Assembly: GCF_041893525.1 (NCBI RefSeq)
Contig: NZ_CP169068.1
Reading direction: 5' to 3' (one strand)
Source: Phaeobacter bryozoorum
GTDB taxonomy: Bacteria > Pseudomonadota > Alphaproteobacteria > Rhodobacterales > Rhodobacteraceae
Length of the DNA stretch: 64,000 nt
Shown here: positions 36,707-45,689 of the stretch, piece after piece
Layout of the letters: each line of letters opens with the position of its first letter
How positions within the stretch are numbered: position 1 is the first letter of the stretch
Made by a program: the position numbers and the translations under genes
Notes under the pieces: generated by a model
The model's input: only the letters and a program-made list of their open reading frames with translations
What the model was told of the DNA's origin: nothing
Database searches by the model: none

Positions 36707-38136
36707 CAGATTGTCTCCCCATCGGGTTGCGCCGGGGCCTCCCCCTGTCGCTTCTGCACCTCGGCGATGAAATCCTCTCCGCGCTGCTCGAAGTTGTCAT
36801 ATTGGTCGAAACTCGCTGCCGCCGGGGCCAGAAGGATGGTATCACCCGCCTCCGCCTCAGCGGCGGCCCGGGCCACCGCCTGCGCCATGGTGATGCAGAC
36901 CTCGGCCTCCACATCCAGCTGCATGGCAAAGCCTGCCGCCTCGCGACCGATCACATAAGCCTTGCGCACTTTGCCGGTCTGGCCGCGCAGAGCGTCCAGG
37001 CCGCCCTCTTTCTCCAGCCCGCCACAGATCCAGCGGATATTGTCAAACGCGCTCAGCGCCTTGGCCGCGCTGTCAAGGTTGGTGGCCTTGCTGTCATTCA
37101 CATAGCGCACCCCCTGATGGGTCGCGATGGTCTGGCTGCGATGCGGCAGACCCGGATAACTGGCCAGCGCCTCCTCGATCAGGCGCGGGGCCAGCCCCAG
37201 TGCCCGCGCCGCCGCATAGGCCGCACAGGCGTTCTGATGGTTATGCGCGCCCGGCAGCCCCTGCATCTGACGCAGATCAATCGAGGCCGCCTGCCGCCCC
37301 TTGCGGTATTCGCTCAGGAACCCTTTGCGGGCAAAGACCTGCCAGCCCGGTCCGGTCAGTTTCTGGCTGGCCGAAATGCGGATCACCCGGTCATCGCTGG
37401 CCGCCTCCGACAGCTGACCGGCCAGATACAGCCCCTCATCCTCATCGACGCCAATGATCGCACGATCCGGGCCGCCTTCGGCAAACAGCCGGCGTTTGGC
37501 CGCGAAATAGCCGCCCATGCCCGCGTGCCGGTCCAGATGATCGGGGCTGAGGTTGGTGAACACCGCCACATCCGGCGTAAGCGCCCGCGCCAGATCGGTC
37601 TGATAGCTCGACAGCTCCAGCACCACCACGCCCCCGGAGCCCGGCGGATCAATATCCAGCACACCGCGGCCGATATTGCCCGCCAGCTGGCTTTCGCGAC
37701 CGGCCTCCTGAAGAATATGGTGGAGCAGCGCCACCGTGGTGGATTTGCCGTTGGAGCCAGTGACCGCCACGATGCGCGGCGCCTGATCGTATTGCTCCCA
37801 GCCCTGGGTCGCGATGGACCGGAAGAACAACCCGATATCATTGTCCACCGGCACCCCCGCCACCAGCGCTGCGCGGATCACCGGGTTGGGTTTGGGGTAG
37901 AGATGCGGAATACCCGGCGAGACGATCAGCGATGCAACATCGTCAAAGGCGCCGGATTTCAGCAGATCCCGGCAGGTGAACCCCTCGACCTCGGCCCGGG
38001 CCCGCGCGCCGGGGTTGTCATCCCAGCAGACCGGCTCTGCCCCGCCCGCACGCAAGGCCCGCGCGGTGGCAAGGCCAGACCGTCCAAGCCCCAGCACCGC
38101 TACAGTTGCGCCTTCGAATCCGGTCACAGGGATCAT
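36706..38136 (-). CDS. murD: UDP-N-acetylmuramoylalanine-D-glutamate ligase
   Basis: A 476-residue Mur ligase that adds D-Glu to UDP-MurNAc-L-Ala. It has VAVLGLGRSGLATARALR, ATP loop VAVTGSNGKSTT, TNLSPDHLDRHAGM, and a C-terminal NDSKATNLDSAAKAL. ATG 38136 (MIPVTGFEG) is chosen because GGGAGG lies 6 nt upstream; the earlier in-frame ATG at 38151 overlaps that site. It shares a 129-bp divergent region with glsA. Confidence 0.97.
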   Translation of the reverse strand: MIPVTGFEGATVAVLGLGRSGLATARALRAGGAEPVCWDDNPGARARAEVEGFTCRDLLKSGAFDDVASLIVSPGIPHLYPKPNPVIRAALVAGVPVDNDIGLFFRSIATQGWEQYDQAPRIVAVTGSNGKSTTVALLHHILQEAGRESQLAGNIGRGVLDIDPPGSGGVVVLELSSYQTDLARALTPDVAVFTNLSPDHLDRHAGMGGYFAAKRRLFAEGGPDRAIIGVDEDEGLYLAGQLSEAASDDRVIRISASQKLTGPGWQVFARKGFLSEYRKGRQAASIDLRQMQGLPGAHNHQNACAAYAAARALGLAPRLIEEALASYPGLPHRSQTIATHQGVRYVNDSKATNLDSAAKALSAFDNIRWICGGLEKEGGLDALRGQTGKVRKAYVIGREAAGFAMQLDVEAEVCITMAQAVARAAAEAEAGDTILLAPAAASFDQYDNFEQRGEDFIAEVQKRQGEAPAQPDGETI

Positions 38137-38180
38137 CGCCTGCCCTCCCATTTGATCTTTGCTCGAATCGCTACCCGATC

Positions 38181-38240
38181 ACGGGAACCAACACCAGTCC
38201 CGTTGCGTTTGCCAGTCCGCCGACACCCGGCTAGTGTCGG
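38181..38240. promoter_or_regulatory. Two inverted repeats in the murD-glsA divergent promoter
   Basis: ACGGGA...TCCCGT (38181-38203) and CCGACAC-CCGGCTA-GTGTCGG (38220-38240) lie in the 129-bp divergent region. The second is just before the glsA Shine-Dalgarno (GGGAGG, 38250) and could form a hairpin in its leader. Confidence 0.45.
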
Positions 38241-38265
38241 CCAAAAATTGGGAGGCCCCACAGCC

Positions 38266-39180
38266 ATGGACGCGCGATTGCAGCAGATCCTCGATGCCAT
38301 CAACCGCGATCTTCGCGATGATCCCGACCGGGGCGACGTGGCCAGCTACATTCCCGAACTGGGGCAAGTCGATCCCCACCAGTTTGCCATCTCCGTGGCC
38401 ACCGCCGACGGCCAGATCTACAGCGCCGGGGATGCCGCCACGCGGTTCTCGGCCCAGAGCATCACCAAGCTTTTTACGCTGGCGATTGCGCTCGGGCGCT
38501 CCGGCGATCAGCTCTGGCAGCGGGTTGGTCGCGAACCCTCCGGCACCGCCTTCAACTCCATCGTGCAGCTGGAACATGAACGCGGCCGCCCGCGCAATCC
38601 ATTTGTGAATGCAGGCGCCATTGTCACCACGGATGAGGTGCTGGCGGGCCGCGAACCGCGCGATGCGCTGGCCGAGTTCCTGGGCTTTATCCGCGCCGCT
38701 GCCGAGGATGACGATATCCACATCAATGGCGCGGTTGCCCGCTCCGAAACCGCCCATGGGCACCGCAATTTCGCCCATGCCCATTTCCTTGCCTCCTGCG
38801 GTAATCTCAAGAATGACCCGGACAAGGTGCTCGGCACCTATTTCCACCATTGCGCCACCGAGCTGACCACCACCCAGCTGGCCCGTGCCGGCCGTTTCCT
38901 GATCGGCGCCGGTGTCGGCCCGCGGCTGGTCTCGCTGGACCGGGTGCGGCGGCTCAATGCGCTGATGCTGACCTGCGGGCATTACGATGGCTCGGGCGAG
39001 TTCGCCTATCGCGTCGGCCTGCCCGCCAAAAGCGGGGTTGGCGGTGGTATTCTGGCCAGCGTACCGGGCAAGGCCAGCATCGCCGTCTGGTCGCCGGGGC
39101 TGGACCGCAACGGCAATTCGAAACTGGGCACCGAAGCGATGGAGCGGCTGGCGCGGGAGATGGACTGGTCGGTGTTCTGA
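38266..39180 (+). CDS. glsA: Glutaminase (GlsA type)
   Basis: A 304-residue serine-dependent glutaminase with a beta-lactamase-like fold; it hydrolyses L-Gln to L-Glu and ammonia in the cytoplasm. The nucleophile motif is SITK (65-68). Other marks are REPSGTAFNSIVQLE, NPFVNAGAI, RNFAHAHFLASCGNL, LMLTCGHYDGSGEFAYRVGLPAKSGVGGGI. Length is typical. ATG 38266 follows GGGAGG; the long open frame upstream is antisense to murD. It is transcribed against the surrounding dcw genes. Confidence 0.95.
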   Translation: MDARLQQILDAINRDLRDDPDRGDVASYIPELGQVDPHQFAISVATADGQIYSAGDAATRFSAQSITKLFTLAIALGRSGDQLWQRVGREPSGTAFNSIVQLEHERGRPRNPFVNAGAIVTTDEVLAGREPRDALAEFLGFIRAAAEDDDIHINGAVARSETAHGHRNFAHAHFLASCGNLKNDPDKVLGTYFHHCATELTTTQLARAGRFLIGAGVGPRLVSLDRVRRLNALMLTCGHYDGSGEFAYRVGLPAKSGVGGGILASVPGKASIAVWSPGLDRNGNSKLGTEAMERLAREMDWSVF

Positions 39181-39511
39181 GCCGCCGTTGCCAGCCCGGC
39201 GCACGCAGGGCTTACCATCCGTTCAGGCGGCAGCGTTATGCTCCCATCCGTTGCAACACCAAGATCAGGAGAACGTCCCCGCCCAACTGACCCTTTCAAG
39301 GTCAAGACTCCGGGCGTATGGGGATCCGCACAGGCCGACAGAAGGAGATGACCCCTGGCAAAGGTCATCCACCCTCCGCCCCTCCGGCGGCGCCGCCTTC
39401 TTCTTACGCAAAACCGCCCAAGGCATTTTCAGCCCAGAGCGGTTTCAGATATCAGACCAGATCGGCACACCGCCCCGCAGGATGACCTGCGCGGCGGCGA
39501 TCCGGCGTGGC
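39181..39511. other. 331-bp gap between glsA and mraY
   Basis: No gene seen between these convergent genes. An inverted repeat ATGACC...GGTCAT lies at 39348-39368 and a GC-rich stem candidate at about 39378-39400. No clear T-run terminator. Confidence 0.5.
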
Positions 39512-40594
39512 TCAGCGCACTTTCAGCGTGGCCAGACCGATCATCGCGAGGATCAGCGAGATGATCCAGAAGCGGATCACGATGGTCGGCTCCGCCCAGC
39601 CCTTTTTCTCATAGTGGTGATGGATCGGCGCCATCAGGAAGACCCGTTTGCCGGTGCGCTTGAAATAGAGCACCTGAATGATCACCGACAGCGCCTCCAC
39701 CACGAACAGCCCGCCGACAATCGCCAGCACCAGCTCGTGTTTGGTGACCACCGCGATGGCGCCCAAGGCGCCGCCAAGGGCGAGCGAGCCGGTATCGCCC
39801 ATGAACACCGCCGCTGGCGGCGCATTGTACCAAAGGAAGCCCAGACCGCCACCAAACAGCGCCGCGGCAAAGATCAGGATTTCACCGGTGCCGGGCACGT
39901 AATGCACATCCAGATATTCGGTAAAGTCCACACGCCCCACCGCATAGGCAATCACCCCAAGGGTCGAGGTCGCGATCATCACCGGCATAATCGCCAGCCC
40001 GTCAAGCCCATCGGTCAGGTTCACCGCATTGGCCGCGCCGACGATCACGCAGATCGAAAACGGCACGTAGAACAGACCAAGGTTGATCAGCGTATCCTTG
40101 AACACCGGCAGCGCCAGCTGGTTCTGCAACTCCACCGGATGATAAGCCGAGGCCCAGAGGGCGGCGATCACCGCAATGGTGATCCCAAGCGCCAGCCGCA
40201 GCTTGCCCGGTACGCCTGCGGTGTTCTGCTTGGAGACCTTGGCATAATCATCGGCAAAACCGATCAGGGCAAAGGACAGCGTCACAAACAGCACCAGCCA
40301 GACAAAGGGATTGTCCCAGCGCGCCCAGAGCAGCGTCGCCGTCACCAGCGCGCCGACGATGAGCAGCCCGCCCATGGTGGGCGTGCCGGCCTTTGCCAGA
40401 TGCCCTTCGGGGCCGTCATCACGGATCGGCTGACCCTTGCCCTGCTTCTTGCGCAGCACATTGATCAGCGGTGGCCCAAACAGAAACCCAAACAGAAGCG
40501 CCGTCAGAAACGCCCCGCCCGCGCGGAAGGTGATGTAGCGGAAGAGGTTGAAAAGATCGCCCCCATCCGACAGCGCGGTTAACCAATAGAGCAT
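39512..40594 (-). CDS. mraY: Phospho-MurNAc-pentapeptide transferase
   Basis: A 360-residue inner-membrane enzyme that makes lipid I from UDP-MurNAc-pentapeptide and undecaprenyl phosphate. About ten membrane helices are visible. Active-site loops include LIGFADDYAKV (the Asp pair), AVNLTDGLDGLA, FMGDTGSLALGG, and MAPIHHHYEKKGWAE (HHH motif). It lies 27 bp after murF. Confidence 0.97.
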   Translation of the reverse strand: MLYWLTALSDGGDLFNLFRYITFRAGGAFLTALLFGFLFGPPLINVLRKKQGKGQPIRDDGPEGHLAKAGTPTMGGLLIVGALVTATLLWARWDNPFVWLVLFVTLSFALIGFADDYAKVSKQNTAGVPGKLRLALGITIAVIAALWASAYHPVELQNQLALPVFKDTLINLGLFYVPFSICVIVGAANAVNLTDGLDGLAIMPVMIATSTLGVIAYAVGRVDFTEYLDVHYVPGTGEILIFAAALFGGGLGFLWYNAPPAAVFMGDTGSLALGGALGAIAVVTKHELVLAIVGGLFVVEALSVIIQVLYFKRTGKRVFLMAPIHHHYEKKGWAEPTIVIRFWIISLILAMIGLATLKVR

Positions 40595-40621
40595 GTCAGC
40601 CGGTCCTCAGTTCGTCAAAGT

Positions 40622-42034
40622 TCAGAAAGTGGCCTCGCCATGGCCCAATTCGCGGATGCCGTCAACAACCTTGGCCAGCGCCATGCTGAGCGACCCCTTG
40701 GCCAGAACCACATCCCCCGCCGCGATCTGACCCGCCAGATCCGCCTGCACATCACCGCTGCTGGCATAGTGACCACCGCGTTTGTCCGCAGGCAACGCCG
40801 CATGAAGTGCCCCCATCAGCGGGCCGATGCAATGCACCACATCGAGATCCGCCATCGCGGGCAGATCGGCAAGGGCCGCGTGCAGCTCGGCCTCCTGCGG
40901 TCCCAGCTCCTTCATATCGCCCAGATAGGCAATCCGCCGCCCCGCGCAGGGGGTCGCGGCCAGAACCGCCAGCGCCGCCGCGACCGAGGTCGGATTGGCG
41001 TTGTAACTGTCATCCAGCAGCAGGATCTCGCCCTGCCCCGCGCCAAGCGTCACGGTTTCACGCGCCCCGCGCCCGGTGACCGGCGACCAGAGCGACAGGC
41101 TTTGCACGGCCTTGGCCAGATCCAGACCCAGCGCCGCCAGACAGGCCAGCGCGCCAAGCGCGTTCATCGCAAAATGGGCGCCAAGCGACTGGATATTCAG
41201 GCGATATCGCTGCCCATCCGGCAGCGTGACCTCGGCCTCTGTCTCATCCCCGCGTGAGGCGGTTCCGGTCAGGCGATAGCCCGGCACGATCGGCCCCTGA
41301 CCGGTGCCAAACCACTGCGCAGGGCGCGCAGCCTCCTCGGCAACGGAGTGCAGGATCGGAGCCTCGGCAATATCGGCGTTCAGCACCGCAACACCGCCCG
41401 GCTCCAGCCCGTCGATGATGGCGGCTTTTTCGGCGGCAATGCCCTCGATCCCGTCAAAGGCCTCCAGATGCACCGGCGCCACGGTGGTGACCATCGCCAC
41501 ATGCGGACGCGCCTGCTTGGCAAGCGGGCTGATTTCACCGGGGTGATTCATGCCGATCTCGATGACGGCAAATTCGGTGTCCCGCGGCATCCGCGCCAGC
41601 GTCAGCGGCACGCCCCAATGGTTGTTATAGCTGGCAACAGCCGCATGGGTGCGCCCCTGATCGGACAGCATCCGCGCCAGCATTTCCTTGGTCGAGGTCT
41701 TGCCGACCGATCCGGTGACGGCAATCACCCGTGCATCCGTGCGCGCACGACCTGCCCGGCCCAGAGCCTCCAGCCCGGCCTGCACGTCATTCACCAGCAA
41801 CAGCGGCGCATCGTCACCGACGCCCTCGGGCCTGCGCGAGACCAGCGCCGCACCAGCGCCTTTCTCCAGCGCCTGCGCCACGAAGTCATGGCCATCGCGC
41901 GCCGCCTTCAGCGCCACAAAGAGATCGCCCGCCGCAATGCTGCGGGTGTCGATGGAAATGCCATTCACGCTCCAGTCGCCAATCGCCTGACCACCGGTGG
42001 CCGCTGCCGCCTCCTCAGCTGTCCAAAGGCTCAT
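40622..42034 (-). CDS. murF: UDP-MurNAc-tripeptide-D-Ala-D-Ala ligase
   Basis: A 470-residue Mur ligase adding D-Ala-D-Ala, the product of Ddl. It has IDTRSIAAGDLFVALKAARDGHDFV, ATP loop IAVTGSVGKTSTKEM, NYNNHWGVPLTLARM-like SYNNHWGVPLTL, and LLDDSYNANPTSVAAAL. It overlaps murE by 4 nt (ATGA). Confidence 0.97.
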   Translation of the reverse strand: MSLWTAEEAAAATGGQAIGDWSVNGISIDTRSIAAGDLFVALKAARDGHDFVAQALEKGAGAALVSRRPEGVGDDAPLLLVNDVQAGLEALGRAGRARTDARVIAVTGSVGKTSTKEMLARMLSDQGRTHAAVASYNNHWGVPLTLARMPRDTEFAVIEIGMNHPGEISPLAKQARPHVAMVTTVAPVHLEAFDGIEGIAAEKAAIIDGLEPGGVAVLNADIAEAPILHSVAEEAARPAQWFGTGQGPIVPGYRLTGTASRGDETEAEVTLPDGQRYRLNIQSLGAHFAMNALGALACLAALGLDLAKAVQSLSLWSPVTGRGARETVTLGAGQGEILLLDDSYNANPTSVAAALAVLAATPCAGRRIAYLGDMKELGPQEAELHAALADLPAMADLDVVHCIGPLMGALHAALPADKRGGHYASSGDVQADLAGQIAAGDVVLAKGSLSMALAKVVDGIRELGHGEATF

Positions 42035-43515
42035 ACCAACCTCCCGTCCAGAGCCGCGACCGCCATGCTGGCCTGCTCCACATCATCAAAGGGCAAAACA
42101 TCACTGCCAACGATCTGGCCGGTTTCATGGCCCTTGCCGCAGATCAGCAGCGCGTCACCCGCCCCCAGCGCATCAACGCCGCGCAGGATCGCCTCGGCCC
42201 GGTCGCCAACTTCCATCGCATCCGGCGCGCCGCCCTTGACGGCGGCGCGGATCACGGCCGGGTCCTCGCTGCGGGGGTTGTCATCGGTCACGATCACCAG
42301 ATCGGCATTGTCCTGCGCCGCCTGCCCCATCAGCGGGCGTTTGGCGGCATCGCGATCACCACCGGCACCAACAATGGCGACCAGCCGGCCCAGCACATGC
42401 GGGCGCAGTGCCTTGATCGCGGTGGCCACGGCATCAGGCGTATGGGCGTAATCCACAAAAACCGTCGCGCCATTTTCGCGTGTGGCCGCCAGTTGCATCC
42501 GGCCGCGCACGGTCTGCAAATGCGGCAGCGTCGCAAAGACCGCATCCGGGTCCTCGCCGCTTGCAATCACCAGACCGCAGGCCAAAAGGATATTCTCCGC
42601 CTGAAAGCCGCCAATAAGGTTGAGCCGCGCCTGATAGGGCCGGTCGTGCCAGGTAAAGCGCATGTCCTGCCCCGAGGCGTCATAACGCGCACCGACAAGG
42701 CTCAGATCACCGAGACCGCGCCCGACCGATATCACCTCATGCCCGCGCGCAGCGGCGACCGCCCGCATCTCGGCGCCGCGCGGGTCGTCCATGTTGATGA
42801 CGGCCACGCCATCATCGGGCAGCACCCGGCGGAACAGGCCCGCCTTGGCGGCGAAATATGCCTCAAACGTCTCGTGGTAATCGAGGTGGTCCTGGGTGAA
42901 ATTGGTGAACCCCGCCGCCGCCAGATGCACACCATCCAGACGCCGCTGATCCAGCCCATGCGAGGAGGCCTCCATTGCGGCATGGGTAACCCCCGCCGCC
43001 GCCGCTTTTGCCAGCGCGTCATGCAGGGTAACCGGCTCCGGGGTGGTGTGGTTGAGCGGATGGCTCCAGGCGCCCTCAACCCCCGTGGTGCCGAGGTTCA
43101 CCGCCTTATGGCCCAGCTCCACCCAGATCTGGCGCACAAAGCTCGCCACCGAGGTTTTGCCATTGGTGCCGGTCACTGCCACCATGGTTTCGGGCTGTGC
43201 GCCGAACCACAGCGCCGAGGCATAGGCCAGCGCCTGACGCGGGTCTTCGACCACCACCAGCGCCACGGTCAACTCGCGCAGCAGCTCCGCCGCAATCGAC
43301 GCGCCTGTCGCATCGGTGAGAATCGCAGCCGCCCCGTTGCCGAGAGCGGCGGGCACAAATTTGGCGCCATGCACCTGACTGCCCGGAAGGGCTGCAAACA
43401 GCCCCCCTTCGACCACCTTGCGGCTATCCACGGCAATGCCATGGATCGTCGGATCGACACCGCCGCGAGCGGTCAGCCCCAGCTGGCTAAGAGGACGGTT
43501 TTCAATGGTGCCCAT
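42031..43515 (-). CDS. murE: UDP-MurNAc-L-Ala-D-Glu:meso-diaminopimelate ligase
   Basis: A 494-residue Mur ligase. ATP loop is VAVTGTNGKTSVASF; VEGAWSHPLNHTTPEPVTLH follows. The DNPRSEDP motif predicts meso-diaminopimelate rather than lysine as the added residue, as expected for a Gram-negative. VDYAHTPDAV is also present. It is 15 bp after ftsI and overlaps murF by 4 nt. Confidence 0.97.
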   Translation of the reverse strand: MGTIENRPLSQLGLTARGGVDPTIHGIAVDSRKVVEGGLFAALPGSQVHGAKFVPAALGNGAAAILTDATGASIAAELLRELTVALVVVEDPRQALAYASALWFGAQPETMVAVTGTNGKTSVASFVRQIWVELGHKAVNLGTTGVEGAWSHPLNHTTPEPVTLHDALAKAAAAGVTHAAMEASSHGLDQRRLDGVHLAAAGFTNFTQDHLDYHETFEAYFAAKAGLFRRVLPDDGVAVINMDDPRGAEMRAVAAARGHEVISVGRGLGDLSLVGARYDASGQDMRFTWHDRPYQARLNLIGGFQAENILLACGLVIASGEDPDAVFATLPHLQTVRGRMQLAATRENGATVFVDYAHTPDAVATAIKALRPHVLGRLVAIVGAGGDRDAAKRPLMGQAAQDNADLVIVTDDNPRSEDPAVIRAAVKGGAPDAMEVGDRAEAILRGVDALGAGDALLICGKGHETGQIVGSDVLPFDDVEQASMAVAALDGRLV

Positions 43516-43530
43516 AGCAACCCCACCTGA

Positions 43531-45318
43531 TCAGTTTGAGGTGAGGGTTATAGCAGCCATCTCATCCGGTTCAACTTGCGGTCTGAGGCCAAGCAGCGGC
43601 GCGATCCGACCGATCATTTCGCCAGCGACGGGCACAGCGGTCCAGCCTGCGGTGCGGCGCTCCTCGCCATGGGCGATGACCGAGGGTTCATCCAGCGTCA
43701 CCACCAGCACATATTTCGGATCATGGGCCGGGAACATCGCGGCGAAGGTGGCGATGACCTTGCTTTCGTAATAGCCGCCGCGTGGTTTGGGTTTATCGGC
43801 GGTGCCGGTCTTGCCGCCCACCTGATAACCCGGAACCTCGCCAAAGGAAGCGGTGCCGCTGGTCACCACCTTGCGCAGCATGGCGCGGGCCTGACGGGCC
43901 GCCTCAGCCGACATCACCCGGTGGCCCAGCTGCGGCCCCTTCTGGCGCAGGATGGTGGGGCTGACATATTGGCCGCCATTGGCGATGGCCGCATAACCGG
44001 CTGCCAGATGCATCGGGCTGGTGGACAGCCCGTGCCCATAGGAAATCGTCACCGTGCTCAGCTCGCCCCATTTGCTGGGTTTGAGCGGCTTACCGCCTGC
44101 GGCCTCGGCGATTTCGATCGGCGTCGGATCAAACATCCCCATGGCGCGCAGGAAATCCTGCTGCCGCTGGGCACCGATTTGCAGCGCCAGGCGCCCGGTG
44201 CCCCGGTTGGAGCTGTTGACGATGATATCGGCGACACTCAGCTTGCCGTAGTCCTTGTTGTGGAACTCGCCAATCGGAAAGCGCCCGATCCGCATTGGAC
44301 CGGAGGTGTCGATAATGGTCTCGGAATTCACCAGCCCCAGATCAACGGCCTGAGCTGCGGTGAAAATCTTGAAGGTCGAGCCCAGTTCATAGACCCCCTG
44401 CACCGCGCGGTTGAACAACGGGCTGTCGGAGGGATCGAAACCGGAGGTCGGCGGACGTGGGCGGTCATTGGGATCGAAATCCGGCAGCGACACCACCGAA
44501 ATCACCTCGCCGGTGTGAACATCCATCAGGATCGAGGTGGCGCCTTTGGCGTTCATCAGCTTCATGCCGCCGAAAAGCACCCGCTCGGATGCCGCCTGCA
44601 CCGTCAGATCCAGCGAGAGCTGCAAGGGCCGCCCGCCGTTGGCCGGGTCGCGCAGGTAGTCGTCGAACTGTTTTTCGACCCCGGCAACACCGATCACCTC
44701 GGCGGCGCTGACGCCTTCCTTGCCGAAACCGGCGCCGCCCAGCACATGGGCCGCCAGGCTGCCATTGGGGTAAAGACGCATTTCGCGCGGACCAAACAGC
44801 AGCCCCGGATCGCCGATGTCATGGACGGCCTGTTTCTGTTCGGGGCTGATTTTTTTCTTGATCCAGATGAACTTACGCTTGCCGGAAAAATCCTTCAGCA
44901 GGCGTTCCAGCTCCAGATCGGGGAAAATCTCCACCAGACGCCGCGCCGCCCCGTCCGGGTCGACCATCTGCGGTGGCTGGGCATAGAGCGAATGGGTCTC
45001 GAAGTTGGTTGCCAGAATGCGGCCCTTGCGGTCGACGATATCGGCGCGCTGCATGGCAATGGCGCTGCCCGGCGCGCTGGCGACCGGTTCGACCGGCTCC
45101 GAGGTGGCCAGCGTTGCCATACGGGCGCCAATCGCGGTGAAGGCGCAGAGGAAGAACATGCCCAGAACCAGCAGCCGCCCCTCGGCGCGCTGGCGGGCAT
45201 GGGCCTGCATCTCGGCGTGGCGCTGGCGCAGGTTTTCGCGTTCGATGGCATCCGGGTTCTCGCCCCGCGCGCGCGCGGTCAGGATCCGCGCCAGCGGGCG
45301 TAGCGGCGTGCGGATCAT
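43531..45318 (-). CDS. ftsI: Peptidoglycan transpeptidase FtsI (PBP3)
   Basis: A 595-residue class B penicillin-binding protein that cross-links septal peptidoglycan with FtsW. A cytoplasmic N-terminus is followed by one membrane helix (about 49-66, LLVLGMFFLCAFTAIGA), a non-catalytic domain with RADIVDRKGRILATN, then the transpeptidase: GSTFK (nucleophile Ser), SSN in VNSSNRGTG, and GGKTGTA. Start overlaps the ftsL stop by 4 nt (ATGA). Confidence 0.97.
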   Translation of the reverse strand: MIRTPLRPLARILTARARGENPDAIERENLRQRHAEMQAHARQRAEGRLLVLGMFFLCAFTAIGARMATLATSEPVEPVASAPGSAIAMQRADIVDRKGRILATNFETHSLYAQPPQMVDPDGAARRLVEIFPDLELERLLKDFSGKRKFIWIKKKISPEQKQAVHDIGDPGLLFGPREMRLYPNGSLAAHVLGGAGFGKEGVSAAEVIGVAGVEKQFDDYLRDPANGGRPLQLSLDLTVQAASERVLFGGMKLMNAKGATSILMDVHTGEVISVVSLPDFDPNDRPRPPTSGFDPSDSPLFNRAVQGVYELGSTFKIFTAAQAVDLGLVNSETIIDTSGPMRIGRFPIGEFHNKDYGKLSVADIIVNSSNRGTGRLALQIGAQRQQDFLRAMGMFDPTPIEIAEAAGGKPLKPSKWGELSTVTISYGHGLSTSPMHLAAGYAAIANGGQYVSPTILRQKGPQLGHRVMSAEAARQARAMLRKVVTSGTASFGEVPGYQVGGKTGTADKPKPRGGYYESKVIATFAAMFPAHDPKYVLVVTLDEPSVIAHGEERRTAGWTAVPVAGEMIGRIAPLLGLRPQVEPDEMAAITLTSN

Positions 45319-45689
45319 GGCTGTGTCCCCGTTGCGGTCTGCCCATTGGCCCCAAGCGAGGAAACCTCAACCCCGTTGGTGAAATCCAGCAGCTCATCCT
45401 CCTGCGGCGGATAGGCGACCTCATCCACGCGGCCAAACTGTTCCGGGCGCAGCGGCAGCAGGCTGAGGCGATCAAAATTGAGTTCCGCCAATTCGCGCAG
45501 CCGGTCGGGACGGTTGAGATAGGCCCATTCGGCGCGCAGCACGCTGAGCCGGACCTGCGATGCGCCGATCTGGCGTTGCAGGCTGCGGGTTTCCTTCAGT
45601 ACCTGCTGGGTGGTGTAATTCTCGCGGTAGGCCCAGAAAGCCAGCCCAAAGACGGCGAGACAGGTGGCGATATAAAGCAGGGTCTTCAT
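45315..45689 (-). CDS. ftsL: Cell division protein FtsL
   Basis: A 124-residue bitopic protein that forms a complex with FtsQ and FtsB. One N-terminal membrane helix (LLYIATCLAVFGLAFWAY) is followed by a coiled-coil segment with heptad-like Leu spacing (QQVLKETRSLQRQIGASQVRL) and the conserved LNRPDRLRELAE. The assignment is strengthened by position: TGATG overlap with rsmH, ATGA overlap with ftsI. Confidence 0.92.
   Translation of the reverse strand: MKTLLYIATCLAVFGLAFWAYRENYTTQQVLKETRSLQRQIGASQVRLSVLRAEWAYLNRPDRLRELAELNFDRLSLLPLRPEQFGRVDEVAYPPQEDELLDFTNGVEVSSLGANGQTATGTQP

Noticed and set aside
36727..38265. Long N-terminal extension of glsA
   Set aside because: It is antisense to murD; GlsA homology begins at ATG 38266 with its own Shine-Dalgarno.
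38987..40582. 531-codon plus-strand frame over mraY
   Set aside because: Gln/His/Arg-rich antisense shadow of MraY.
41731..43530. 599-codon plus-strand frame over murF-murE
   Set aside because: Antisense shadow; both Mur ligases have intact ATP loops and coupled starts on the other strand.
43576..45303. 575-codon plus-strand frame over ftsI
   Set aside because: Antisense shadow of a complete FtsI with STFK, SSN and KTG motifs.
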